Shown here piece after piece: positions 39,496 through 47,417 of a DNA stretch of 64,000 nucleotides (the first letter of the stretch is position 1; each line of letters begins with the position of its first letter). A model generated the notes under the pieces. It was given only the letters and a program-made list of their open reading frames with translations. It did no database searches and was not told the DNA's origin. The position numbers and the translations under genes were made by a program. Source of the stretch: Caulobacter sp. X (GTDB lineage: Bacteria; Pseudomonadota; Alphaproteobacteria; Caulobacterales; Caulobacteraceae); contig NZ_PEGF01000002.1 in the NCBI RefSeq assembly GCF_002742635.1, positions 620,001 through 684,000 of the forward strand, read 5' to 3'.

Positions 39496-40884
39496 TTAGG
39501 CCTTGCGAAAACCCCGCAGCACATTGGCCTCGGTGCTGAGCTGCAGCTGGGCGTAGTCGATGCGCGGCGTGTCCGAGAACAGCAGGTAGTAGTACTTCAT
39601 CTGCTCGGACCACCAGTAGCCGGGGCAGTTGTCGCCCTGGGTCATCGGCCGGGTCGTGATGTCCTTCAGCGCCGTGTAGCCGAAGGCCGCGCGGCTGGTC
39701 GCCTTCATCTGGCGATAGTGGATCGCCGCCAGCTGGCGATAGCGCTCGTCGCGGTCGAGCAGCCACAGGTTCAGGCAGGCGTCGGGATATTCGGGGCGCA
39801 GGCCGGTATGCTTGCGGCGCGGCTGGCGGGTGGCGACGTCGATCGATTCCGGGATCACGCCGAAGGTCGCCTGCATCTCGGTGAAGGAGGCCAGATAGTC
39901 GTCGCCCTCCTTCTTGTGGCCGACCTGGCCCAGCAGGCCGGCATAGTAGGCGGCCAGTTCGCTCTGAGTGGTGTTCAGCACCGCGCCGGTCTCGTAGTCG
40001 ACCATCGGGAACCACAGCCGCCCGTCATAGCGCTGGGCCTGGTGGGCCAGCTGCGCGTCCACGCATTCGCGCGCCCAGCGCTTGCAGTCCTGGTCGCCGA
40101 ACAGCTCCCAGGCGTCCCACAGGTACTCGTAGAAGCTGTCGGCATAGACGTCGATGCTGGCTGACCGGCTGATATATTCGCCGGTGCGGGCGTCGATATT
40201 GGCGGCCATCAGGCCAATCTTCGAGCGGCGATCCAGCGCATGCTTCATCGCGCGCTTGGCGGTGTCGAAGTAGCGCTTGTCGCCGGTCAGCTGGCCCAGC
40301 ACCCCGAACTCGGTGATGTAGGTGCCGATCTCGGCCAGGTTGGTCTCGGGATCGCGCACGGCGCCGGTCCGGAGGTTCACATAGCGCCAGGGCAGGCCGT
40401 GCGGCGAGGCGTCGAAAGCCTTCATCAGGCGATCGGCCAGGTCCTTGGCCTTGGCTAGCAGGACGGGATCACCGCAAGCCAGGTGCGCCGAGATCAGGCC
40501 GCCGACCAGGCGGATATTGGTCTCGAAGACCTGGGCCTCGCCGTCGACGTCGAAATCGAGCGAGGTCTTCACCCAGTCGACGCCGGCCTGGAACTCCTCG
40601 TCCAGCCCCATGATCCACAGGGTGTCCAGCGCTTCGACCAGCGACAGGCCCAGGTCGTGGCCCTCGATGAAGAACGAGCGCGAGGTCCCGCTGACCGGAT
40701 TGATCTCGTCCTTGCCCCACGCCTTGGCGACATAGCCGCGCCAGGCCCACTGGAATTCCGAGCGGACGTCGGCGGCCAGCGCCTTCCAGTCCTCCGTCGA
40801 GGCGGCGGCCAGGGCCGGGGCGGACAGCAGCGTCGCGCCCAGCGAGGCCAGGGCGGAACGGCGCGTGAGTCGAGCAAGGGTCAT
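39496..40884 (-). CDS. Secreted GH47 alpha-1,2-mannosidase (class I mannosidase fold)
   Basis: An inverting alpha-mannosidase of family GH47, a group mostly known from the eukaryotic ER and Golgi. The 462 residues start with a Tat-like signal (LTRRSALASLGATLLSAPALA). Catalytic-site residues are Glu121 in VFETNIRLVGG, Asp249 in YADSFYEYLWDAW and Glu365 in LRPEYPDACLNLW. The calcium-binding Thr451 is in LSTEANVLRGF near the C-terminus. These numbers equal those I recall for CkGH47 from Caulobacter K31. The likely substrate is alpha-1,2-linked mannose in glycans from outside. Single gene; the 111 bases downstream and 175 upstream hold no other gene. Confidence 0.93.
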   Translation of the reverse strand: MTLARLTRRSALASLGATLLSAPALAAASTEDWKALAADVRSEFQWAWRGYVAKAWGKDEINPVSGTSRSFFIEGHDLGLSLVEALDTLWIMGLDEEFQAGVDWVKTSLDFDVDGEAQVFETNIRLVGGLISAHLACGDPVLLAKAKDLADRLMKAFDASPHGLPWRYVNLRTGAVRDPETNLAEIGTYITEFGVLGQLTGDKRYFDTAKRAMKHALDRRSKIGLMAANIDARTGEYISRSASIDVYADSFYEYLWDAWELFGDQDCKRWARECVDAQLAHQAQRYDGRLWFPMVDYETGAVLNTTQSELAAYYAGLLGQVGHKKEGDDYLASFTEMQATFGVIPESIDVATRQPRRKHTGLRPEYPDACLNLWLLDRDERYRQLAAIHYRQMKATSRAAFGYTALKDITTRPMTQGDNCPGYWWSEQMKYYYLLFSDTPRIDYAQLQLSTEANVLRGFRKA

Positions 40885-41059
40885 GCGAAAGCTTATCGAC
40901 CCGCGCGGGCGGGGAAAAGCGCCCGGCCGGGGTCACGACACCCCGGCCGGTAAGGCGGCTGGCGGGTGGGGACGCCAGCGAGCTCTTGGAGGATATGACG
41001 ACGCGGCTGGTCGGAGGCCGCCATGGGCGGGCTCAATTTATGGCGGGCGGAACCGCCGC

Positions 41060-42472
41060 TCAGCCCTGACCCATCACCCCGCCTTCGTGGACCTCGGGCA
41101 GGCGGGCGTTCAGGCGGCACTGGAGACCTTCGGGGCGATAGTCCATCACCGCTTCGCCCTTCAGCTCGCCGCGCAGGCTGCGCTCGATCAGGCGCGAGCC
41201 GAAACCCTTGCGGGTTGGCGGCGAGACCGGCGGACCGTCGGCTTCGTCCCAGGTCACCTCCAGCGCGCGGGCTTCCGGATCGTAGGTCCAGGCCAGCCGC
41301 ACGTGGCCGCCGGCGTTGGACAGGGCCCCGTACTTCAGCGCGTTGGTCGCCAGCTCGTGGAAGGTCAGGGCCATGGTCAGGGCGCCGCCGGGCTGCATCC
41401 AGACCGAAGGCCCCTCGATGCTGACCCGCGCGCCCGCCTCGTCGAAGGGCTGCAGGGCGCGCTCGGCCACCTCGCGCAGCTCGGCGCCGTGCCAGCTCTC
41501 GCGGGTCAGGATGTCGTGCACGCGCGAGAGGCCCAGCAGCCGCGCCTCGAACTTCTCGAAGGCGACGATCGGGTCGGGCTCGTTGCGCAGGGTCTGGGAG
41601 GCCATCGACTGGACGGTGGCCAGGGTGTTCTTCACGCGGTGGTTCAGCTCGTTGATCAGCAGGCGCAGCTGGGCCTGGTAGCGGCCCTGGGCGTCCTCGG
41701 CCTGCTTGCGGGCGCTGATGTCGGAGATGATCGCCAGGATATAGGCCGGCTGGCCGTCGACCCGGACCATCGAGGCGGTCAGGTGGATCCAGAGATCGCC
41801 GCCCGGGATCAGCACCCGACGCTCGGCCGAGCAGGTCTCGGCCTCGCCCGCCAGCAGCTTGGCCGCGCTTTCCATCGTCGCGTCCAGCGAGTCGGGATGC
41901 ATCAGGTTCTGCAAGGTCGCGCCCAGCAGGACCTCGCGGTCGCGGCGCAGCAGGGCGCAGAAGGCGTCGTTGGCCTCCAGCACCGCGCCGGTCGGCGTCA
42001 GCCGCGCCACGCCCATGGCCGCCTGGTCGAAGACCGCGCGGTAGCGGGCCTCGGCCGCCTCCAGCTTCAGGCGGGCCTGGATGTTGGCGGTGACCACCTC
42101 GGTGTAGAGCACCAGGCCGCCGATCTCGCCGTTGTCGGTGCGCCAGGGGGCCATCGACCAGCGGATCCATTCGGTGCGGCCGTCGCGATCGACATAGGGG
42201 TCGCCTTCGTGATGCAGCTCGACGCCCTCGGCCAGGACGCGGGCGTGCAGGTCGCGCCACTTCTGGGGAATCTCGGGGAAGGCGTCGTAGTGCCGGCGGC
42301 CGATCAGGGGCATGTCGGCCGGCAGGTTCTGGTCGGTCAGGTACTGCCGCGAGGCGGCCAGGTAGCGCATCTGGCTGTCGAAGATGGCGATGCCCAGGGG
42401 CGCGTGCTTCAGCGCGGTGGTCACGCTGGGGGACGCGGAAAGCGGCGGAGCGTCTTCGATCATCTCGGCCAT
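41060..42472 (-). CDS. PAS-domain HWE-type sensor histidine kinase
   Basis: A soluble 470-residue kinase. Two PAS domains come first (about 15-130, with PLGIAIFDSQMRYLAASRQY; and about 145-265). The HWE dimerisation region holds the phosphoacceptor His278 in LINELNHRVKNTLATVQSMA. The ATPase part has ALTFHELATNALKYGALSNA and the WxE motif in VTWDEADGPP, then GFGSRLIERSLRGELKG. HWE kinases in alphaproteobacteria often serve the general stress or light responses. No partner regulator adjoins it. Confidence 0.9.
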   Translation of the reverse strand: MAEMIEDAPPLSASPSVTTALKHAPLGIAIFDSQMRYLAASRQYLTDQNLPADMPLIGRRHYDAFPEIPQKWRDLHARVLAEGVELHHEGDPYVDRDGRTEWIRWSMAPWRTDNGEIGGLVLYTEVVTANIQARLKLEAAEARYRAVFDQAAMGVARLTPTGAVLEANDAFCALLRRDREVLLGATLQNLMHPDSLDATMESAAKLLAGEAETCSAERRVLIPGGDLWIHLTASMVRVDGQPAYILAIISDISARKQAEDAQGRYQAQLRLLINELNHRVKNTLATVQSMASQTLRNEPDPIVAFEKFEARLLGLSRVHDILTRESWHGAELREVAERALQPFDEAGARVSIEGPSVWMQPGGALTMALTFHELATNALKYGALSNAGGHVRLAWTYDPEARALEVTWDEADGPPVSPPTRKGFGSRLIERSLRGELKGEAVMDYRPEGLQCRLNARLPEVHEGGVMGQG

Positions 42473-42535
42473 CGTATCGGCGTCAGCGCTCCCTTTGACC
42501 GACTTTACCGTGAGTCATCAGTAACGCGGTTCGCG

Positions 42536-42994
42536 TCATCCCGTTACCGGAAACACGCGAGTCTGTTTGACGACGCCATAGGCGAAGCTGGTGTCGATCG
42601 AGGCGATGCCCGGGATGGCGTGCAGCTTGCGGCGCATGAAATCCTCATAGGCCTCCAGGCTGTCGACGATCACCCGCAGCAGATAGTCGTCGCCGCCGGC
42701 CAGCAGGAAGCAGTCCAGGATCTGGTCGATCCGCGCCACCGCCGCCTCGAAGCCCTGGATCAGGTCCTGGCCGTGGCGGTCCAGCCGCACCCGGACGAAG
42801 ACGGTGATCGGCAGGCCATAGGCCTTCTGGTCCACCAGGGCGGTGTAGCCCGTGATCACCCCCTCGGCCTCCAGGTTGCGCACGCGGCGCAGGCAGGGCG
42901 AAGGCGAGAGGTTCACGCGTTCGGCCAGCTCCTGGTTGGTCAGGCGGCCGTCCTTCTGCAGTTCGCGGATGATCTGGCGATCCTTGGCGTCCAT
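42536..42994 (-). CDS. Lrp/AsnC-family regulator, probably of the adjacent methionine gamma-lyase gene
   Basis: A 152-residue Lrp/AsnC protein. The helix-turn-helix is LTNQELAERVNLSPSPCLRR (about 18-37) and the RAM domain includes LAGGDDYLLRVIVDSLEAYE. The ATG at 42994 has a strong AGGAGG upstream; the open frame to 43057 is not needed. It is divergent from the methionine gamma-lyase gene with 107 bases between, the arrangement seen for MdeR-MdeA in Pseudomonas putida, so it probably activates that gene in response to methionine or a related amino acid. Confidence 0.92.
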   Translation of the reverse strand: MDAKDRQIIRELQKDGRLTNQELAERVNLSPSPCLRRVRNLEAEGVITGYTALVDQKAYGLPITVFVRVRLDRHGQDLIQGFEAAVARIDQILDCFLLAGGDDYLLRVIVDSLEAYEDFMRRKLHAIPGIASIDTSFAYGVVKQTRVFPVTG

Positions 42995-43101
42995 CAGCGG
43001 CCTCCTGAGCAGAATCTGCCAAAATTGGACCCCATCGTGGCAGACTTCGCAATCCATCGCGCCGCATCCAGGATCACAGTGTCTCCAAAAGGGAGCGATC
43101 C

Positions 43102-44307
43102 ATGCGCGGCGATCACGGCGGCTTTTCCACCCGGGCCATCCATGCGGGCTATGATCCGGCGCAGGAGCACGGGGCGCTGACCCCGCCGGTGCACCTGACC
43201 TCGACCTTCGCCTTCGAGAGCGCCGAGGCCGGCGGCGAAATGTTCGCCGGGACGCGGGAAGGGCACTTCTATTCGCGCATCTCCAACCCGACGACCGATC
43301 TCCTGGAGCGCCGCTTGGCCAGCCTGGAGGGCGGCGAGGCGGCGGTGGCGACGGCCTCGGGCATGGGGGCGATCACGGCGGTGCTATGGAGCTTCCTGCA
43401 GGCCGGGGACGAGGTGATCACCGACCAGACCCTCTACGGCTGCACCTTCGCCTTCATGCGCGACGGCCTGACCCGCTTCGGCGTCACCGTGCGCCAGGTG
43501 GACATGACCGATCCGGCCGCCCTGGCCGCGGCGATCTCGGACAGGACCCGGATCGTCTATTTCGAGACCCCGGCCAATCCGAACATGCGCCTCGTCGACA
43601 TCGCCGCGATCAGCGCGATCGCCCGCGCCGCCGGCGCCAAGGTGGTGGTCGACAACACCTACGCCACGCCGGTGATCACCCGTCCGCTGAGCTTGGGCGC
43701 CGACGTCGTCGTCCACTCGGCGACCAAGTATCTGGGCGGGCACGGCGATCTGGTCGGCGGGATCGCCGTCGGCGGCGTCGAGGACATGCGCCGCGTGCGC
43801 CTCGTGGGCGTCAAGGACATGACCGGCGCGGTGATGTCGCCGTTCACCGCCTTCCTGGTGCTGCGGGGCCTCAAGACTCTGTCGCTGCGCATGGCCCGCC
43901 ATGGCGAGAGCGCCCAGGCCGTCGCGCGCTGGCTGGAGACCCATCCGGCGGTCGCGGCCGTCTTCTATCCGGGTCTGGCCGGCTTTCCCCAGCACATGCT
44001 GGCGGCGCGGCAGATGGCGCACGGCGGCGGCATGATGGCGTTCGAGCTGAAGGGCGGCCATGCGGCGGGCGTGGCGATGATGAACCGCCTGACCCTGATC
44101 CGCCGCGCCGTCTCGCTGGGCGACGCCGAGACCCTGATCCAGCACCCGGCCAGCATGACCCACTCGACCTACACCCCCGAGGAGCGGGCCGAGGCGGGGA
44201 TTGGCGAGGGGCTGGTGCGGCTGTCGGTGGGGCTGGAGGACGTTGCGGACATTCTTGGGGATCTGGAGCGGGCGCTGGCGCCCGAGCGCGTGGGCGCGCT
44301 CGCGTAA
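43102..44307 (+). CDS. megL: L-methionine gamma-lyase (Cys/Met metabolism PLP enzyme)
   Basis: A 401-residue PLP enzyme that splits methionine into methanethiol, ammonia and 2-oxobutyrate. Lys209 in HSATKYLGGHGD binds PLP. TLYGCTFAF carries Tyr112 and Cys114, and this Cys is characteristic of methionine gamma-lyases rather than cystathionine gamma-lyases or synthases. YSRISNPTTDLLERRLASLE is the tetramer-side motif. The end VRLSVGLEDVADILGDLERA is normal. The divergent Lrp-type gene supports a catabolic role. Confidence 0.9.
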   Translation: MRGDHGGFSTRAIHAGYDPAQEHGALTPPVHLTSTFAFESAEAGGEMFAGTREGHFYSRISNPTTDLLERRLASLEGGEAAVATASGMGAITAVLWSFLQAGDEVITDQTLYGCTFAFMRDGLTRFGVTVRQVDMTDPAALAAAISDRTRIVYFETPANPNMRLVDIAAISAIARAAGAKVVVDNTYATPVITRPLSLGADVVVHSATKYLGGHGDLVGGIAVGGVEDMRRVRLVGVKDMTGAVMSPFTAFLVLRGLKTLSLRMARHGESAQAVARWLETHPAVAAVFYPGLAGFPQHMLAARQMAHGGGMMAFELKGGHAAGVAMMNRLTLIRRAVSLGDAETLIQHPASMTHSTYTPEERAEAGIGEGLVRLSVGLEDVADILGDLERALAPERVGALA

Positions 44308-44377
44308 GGGCGCGATCGGACACCGGAAACCTTTATTTTGAACAGCCGATTAACCGCGTCGTGCGCTTATCCAAGGC

Positions 44378-44725
44378 ATGGCGAAACCTGCTGTTGATCC
44401 CGATCGGAGAACCGGTCCGCGGCTGCCCACGAACCGCTCGGGCAAGGTCCTGTGCGGGGCCTTCGCCTGGGACTGCGTGATCCGCGATCTCTCGCCCCAG
44501 GGCGCCAAGGTCCAGATGCTGGCCAGCGCCGCGCCGCCCAGCCAGGCCCAGCTGGTCGACCTGGTCGCGGGTCAGGCCCACGACGTGATGGTCGCCTGGC
44601 AGAAGGAGCGCGAGGTGGGGATGCGGATCGTGCGGACCTACGACCTGCGCGGCCTTTCCCCAGCCGCCGTGGGCGCGGCCAAGCGCATCTGGCAGGCCTT
44701 CCGCGCCGAAGCGCCGACGGGCTGA
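44378..44725 (+). CDS. PilZ-domain protein (candidate c-di-GMP receptor)
   Basis: A 115-residue stand-alone PilZ protein. The Arg switch is DRRTGPRLPT near residues 9-18 and the second motif is DLSPQGAKV, a fair match to the D/NxSxxG consensus. Such proteins pass cyclic di-GMP signals to motility, adhesion or polymer synthesis. It lies 70 bases after the methionine gamma-lyase gene in the same direction, probably with its own promoter. An EAL protein at 59664-60467 also belongs to c-di-GMP signalling but is not linked. Confidence 0.82.
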   Translation: MAKPAVDPDRRTGPRLPTNRSGKVLCGAFAWDCVIRDLSPQGAKVQMLASAAPPSQAQLVDLVAGQAHDVMVAWQKEREVGMRIVRTYDLRGLSPAAVGAAKRIWQAFRAEAPTG

Positions 44726-44751
44726 CCCAAGCCTCCTCCCAGACATGACAA

Positions 44752-44778
44752 AGGCCTCGGTTGAGCTGACCGAGGCCT
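44752..44778. terminator. Stem-loop terminator between convergent genes
   Basis: AGGCCTCGGT (44752-44761) pairs perfectly with ACCGAGGCCT (44769-44778). On the minus strand it is followed by TTTGTC, a weak U-run, so it best serves the PraR-like gene. It may also stop plus-strand transcription of the PilZ gene. Confidence 0.7.
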
Positions 44779-44812
44779 CGTCAATCGTGAAAGCCTGAGC
44801 CGTTGGCGCGCT

Positions 44813-45247
44813 CTAGGCGACTTCGGTGCGCTGGGCTTCGTCGGCCATGGCGCGGACCAGGTCGAGCACCTGGCGGCGAACGCGACCGCGACCGATGCGC
44901 GGGAACACCTCGGCCAGTTCCAGGCCTTCCGGCGTGGTCAGGAACTCCTGCACGACCTTTTCGGCGTGCTGGGTGGTGGCGTCGATCTCGGCGCCGCTCA
45001 TCGGATCGGCCAGACCTTCGAAGAAGAACGAGACCGGGACCTGCAGGGTCTTGGCGATGTCGTACAGCTTGCTGGCGCTGACGCGATTGGCGCCGCGCTC
45101 GTATTTCTGGACCTGCTGGAAGGTCAGCCCCAAGGAGTCCGCAAGCTGCTCCTGGCTCACGCCCATCAGCTTACGGCGCATCCGCACCCGGCCGCCCACA
45201 TGCAGGTCGACGGGGTTGGGGCGTCGGCCTTCGGTATCTTCGCTCAT
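44813..45247 (-). CDS. XRE-family regulator, PraR/PhrR-like
   Basis: A 144-residue Cro/CI-type repressor. The helix-turn-helix spans about 18-75: DLHVGGRVRMRRKLMGVSQE, ADSLGLTFQQVQKYERGANR and VPVSFFFEGL. This exact wording is close to the PraR/PhrR group of rhizobia, regulators of biofilm, quorum sensing or acid response. The C-terminal tail is Arg-rich. The ATG at 45247 was chosen; an in-frame open region runs to 45442 but looks non-coding. Its target here is unknown. Confidence 0.88.
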   Translation of the reverse strand: MSEDTEGRRPNPVDLHVGGRVRMRRKLMGVSQEQLADSLGLTFQQVQKYERGANRVSASKLYDIAKTLQVPVSFFFEGLADPMSGAEIDATTQHAEKVVQEFLTTPEGLELAEVFPRIGRGRVRRQVLDLVRAMADEAQRTEVA

Positions 45248-45713
45248 CTGTGAATCCGCCTCCAACGGTTGTTCGCGCAAAATGACACGACCGTGACGTC
45301 GGTGGAAGCGAGCGTGGCCCAGGCGCGGCGTTACGTCGCGATGGCGAAGCTTGTTGCGAAACGTCCGCAAATCGCCCGTAGGGGCTGGGTCTGAGGTGCG
45401 GGATCGGGTCGCTAGAGACCGTTCCCTGTCTACGTTGGACACTTAAAATCCCGACCTCCCCGGCGAATGCCGGGGCCCAGATTCATCTGGGGCGGCGAGG
45501 GATGACCCGCCATCGCGCGGCGCTGACCGGATGAGTGCTCGTGGGTTCGATCTGGGTCCCGGCATTCGCGGGGAAGGTCGGGCTTCTGAATGAACGCGAG
45601 AGACCGCTCACGACCCTAGTCGGACGTAGCACGAAGCCCTCTCTCTAAGAGAGAGGGATTCCCTATGGCCGCTCCCCACCCATCTCGGTCGTCAGGAAGG
45701 GTTGCGCCCCGCC
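45248..45713. other. Intergenic region without a gene (466 bases)
   Basis: No credible gene. The 200 bases next to 45247 should hold the leader and promoter of the PraR-like gene. The family C-like palindrome at 45450-45582 lies in the middle. A small hairpin, CCCTCTCTCTAAGAGAGAGG (about 45637-45656), lies 57 bases past the stop of the CBS-receiver gene and could be its terminator. Confidence 0.6.
45450..45582. repeat. Intergenic inverted repeat, family C-like
   Basis: The arm CCCGACCTCCCCGGCGAATG and the next 11 bases (45450-45480) match the reverse complement of 45552-45582 at 28 of 31 positions. The 71-base spacer shows a less clear structure. The layout (long arms, spacer near 70 bases) equals that of the element at 28556-28690, though the sequence differs. 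Confidence 0.8.
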
Positions 45714-47246
45714 CTAGGCCGCCTCGGTCTCCGATGCTTCGTCCTCGCCGCCCAGCAGGGCGCTGAGCACCACGGCCAGGCGTTCGGGCTTGATCGGCTT
45801 TTCGACGACGTCCTGCATGCCGGCGGCGATGTAGGTCTGGACGTCCAGCGGGTCGGCGTTGGCGGTCAGGGCGACCACGGGAGTCTGGCCGATCCGCCCG
45901 CCCATGTCGCGGATGGCGCGGGTGGCGGCGACGCCGTCCATGCGGGGCATCTTGATGTCCATCAGGATCAGGTCGAAACGGCCGCCGCGCGCCATCTCGA
46001 CGGCTTCGACGCCGTCGACGGCTTGCTCGGAGGTGCAGTCGAACATGTCGCACAGCGCCTCGGCGACCATCCGGTTGGTGGCGTTGTCGTCGACGATCAG
46101 GATGTGGGCGGCGCGGGCGGAGACGGTCGGCTCGCTGTCGTGCGCGGCGATCGTGTCGGCGGCGCCGGCGATCAGCGAGAAGCCGACGGTGACGCCGGCC
46201 CCGCGATTGGCCTCGGCGTGCAGCGGCGCGCCCATGGCCCGCATGATGCGCCGCGCCAGGGCCAGGCCGACGCTGAGGGCGATCTCGCTGCGGTCCTGCA
46301 GGCTGGGCTGGCCCATGGGACCGGCCAGGCGCGCCAGGCGCTCCTCGGCGTCGTGACCGGCGGTGTTGTCGCGCACCTGGCCGTCCAGGCGCACCAGGTC
46401 GCCCTCGGGCCGCGCGGCCAGGCGGACCTCGATCATGCCGCGGCCGCCGGCCAGGGCGTTCTCGACCAGGATGTCGAAGACCTGCATCAGGCGCTCGCCG
46501 TCGAGCTCGACCCCGCACTCGGGATCGCCGTCATAGGAGACCAGCAGGGTGGAGCCGCTGTCCTGGGCGCGGTGGGCCCAGCGAGCCTCCACGGCGTCGG
46601 CCAGGTCGCGCAGACGGGTCGGTTCGGGCTTGAAGGTCAGGTGGCCCTGGGCCGAGCGGTGCAGGTCGATCGCGCGGCCGACCGTCTCGCTCATGTCGCG
46701 GCTGGTGTCGCTGATCGCGCGGACGAAGGCGGCCGCGTCGGGGGTCAGGCGCTGTTGCTCGAGGCGCGCGGTGATGGCCAGCACGCCGTCCAGGTGGTCG
46801 CCGATGTCCATGGCCATGCGCTCGATCAGCGCGCGGGCGTCGCGAGCCTCGTTCCGGCGGCGCTGGTGGACGCTGAGCAGCGAGGTCAGGCCGCCGACGC
46901 CGACATAGCGGCCGGCCTCGTCGATCGCGATATAGGCGGTGCGGAACACGGGTTGGGCGCTATCGCGCAGTGAATCGACGAAAGCGTTGGCGTCGCTTTC
47001 GGCCGGGACGATTCGCGGGGTGGAATCCATGACCTCGGCGATGGGCGCGGCGGCCAGGGCCTCGCCGGCCACGCGCAGCATGCCCTGCAGGACGTCGCGA
47101 TAGACCACGCCGACCGGGCGCTCGTCCTGGATCACGGCGATGGCGGCCGCCGTCGGATCGGCGTCGAACATCGCGGCGACCTCGGCGCAAGGCGCGTCGG
47201 GCGCGACGGGCTCGCGCTTCTCGATCAGACGTGAAAGCGTTTCCAT
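45714..47246 (-). CDS. CBS-domain, degenerate kinase and receiver protein
   Basis: A 510-residue signalling protein. Residues 1-130 resemble a CBS pair (AAMFDADPTAAAIAVIQDER; VVYRDVLQGMLRVAGEAL). Residues 140-210 have the look of a dimerisation/phosphotransfer helix pair with His151 in DIGDHLDGVLAITARLEQ. The ATPase-like part (210-355) keeps VENALAGG for the N box but lacks a normal DxGxGI G1 box. A good receiver follows with Asp430 in DLILMDIKMPRMDG. It may be a phosphorelay hub without kinase activity of its own. ATG at 47246 is preferred over the in-frame TTG at 47273. Confidence 0.85.
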   Translation of the reverse strand: METLSRLIEKREPVAPDAPCAEVAAMFDADPTAAAIAVIQDERPVGVVYRDVLQGMLRVAGEALAAAPIAEVMDSTPRIVPAESDANAFVDSLRDSAQPVFRTAYIAIDEAGRYVGVGGLTSLLSVHQRRRNEARDARALIERMAMDIGDHLDGVLAITARLEQQRLTPDAAAFVRAISDTSRDMSETVGRAIDLHRSAQGHLTFKPEPTRLRDLADAVEARWAHRAQDSGSTLLVSYDGDPECGVELDGERLMQVFDILVENALAGGRGMIEVRLAARPEGDLVRLDGQVRDNTAGHDAEERLARLAGPMGQPSLQDRSEIALSVGLALARRIMRAMGAPLHAEANRGAGVTVGFSLIAGAADTIAAHDSEPTVSARAAHILIVDDNATNRMVAEALCDMFDCTSEQAVDGVEAVEMARGGRFDLILMDIKMPRMDGVAATRAIRDMGGRIGQTPVVALTANADPLDVQTYIAAGMQDVVEKPIKPERLAVVLSALLGGEDEASETEAA

Positions 47247-47417
47247 TCGGGACTTCGCAAGGACTCTAGGCAAGCAACTTGCCCTCCGCGGCCTTGCGGA
47301 GTCGTTAAGTCTGGCCCGCGCGCGGTGTCGCGCATGTCTTGAGGGCCTTGTCCCAAGTAAAAAGAAGGCGGCGCCGGTAAGCGCCGCCTCGTCAGTTCCG
47401 GGGTTACAGACTGCTCG

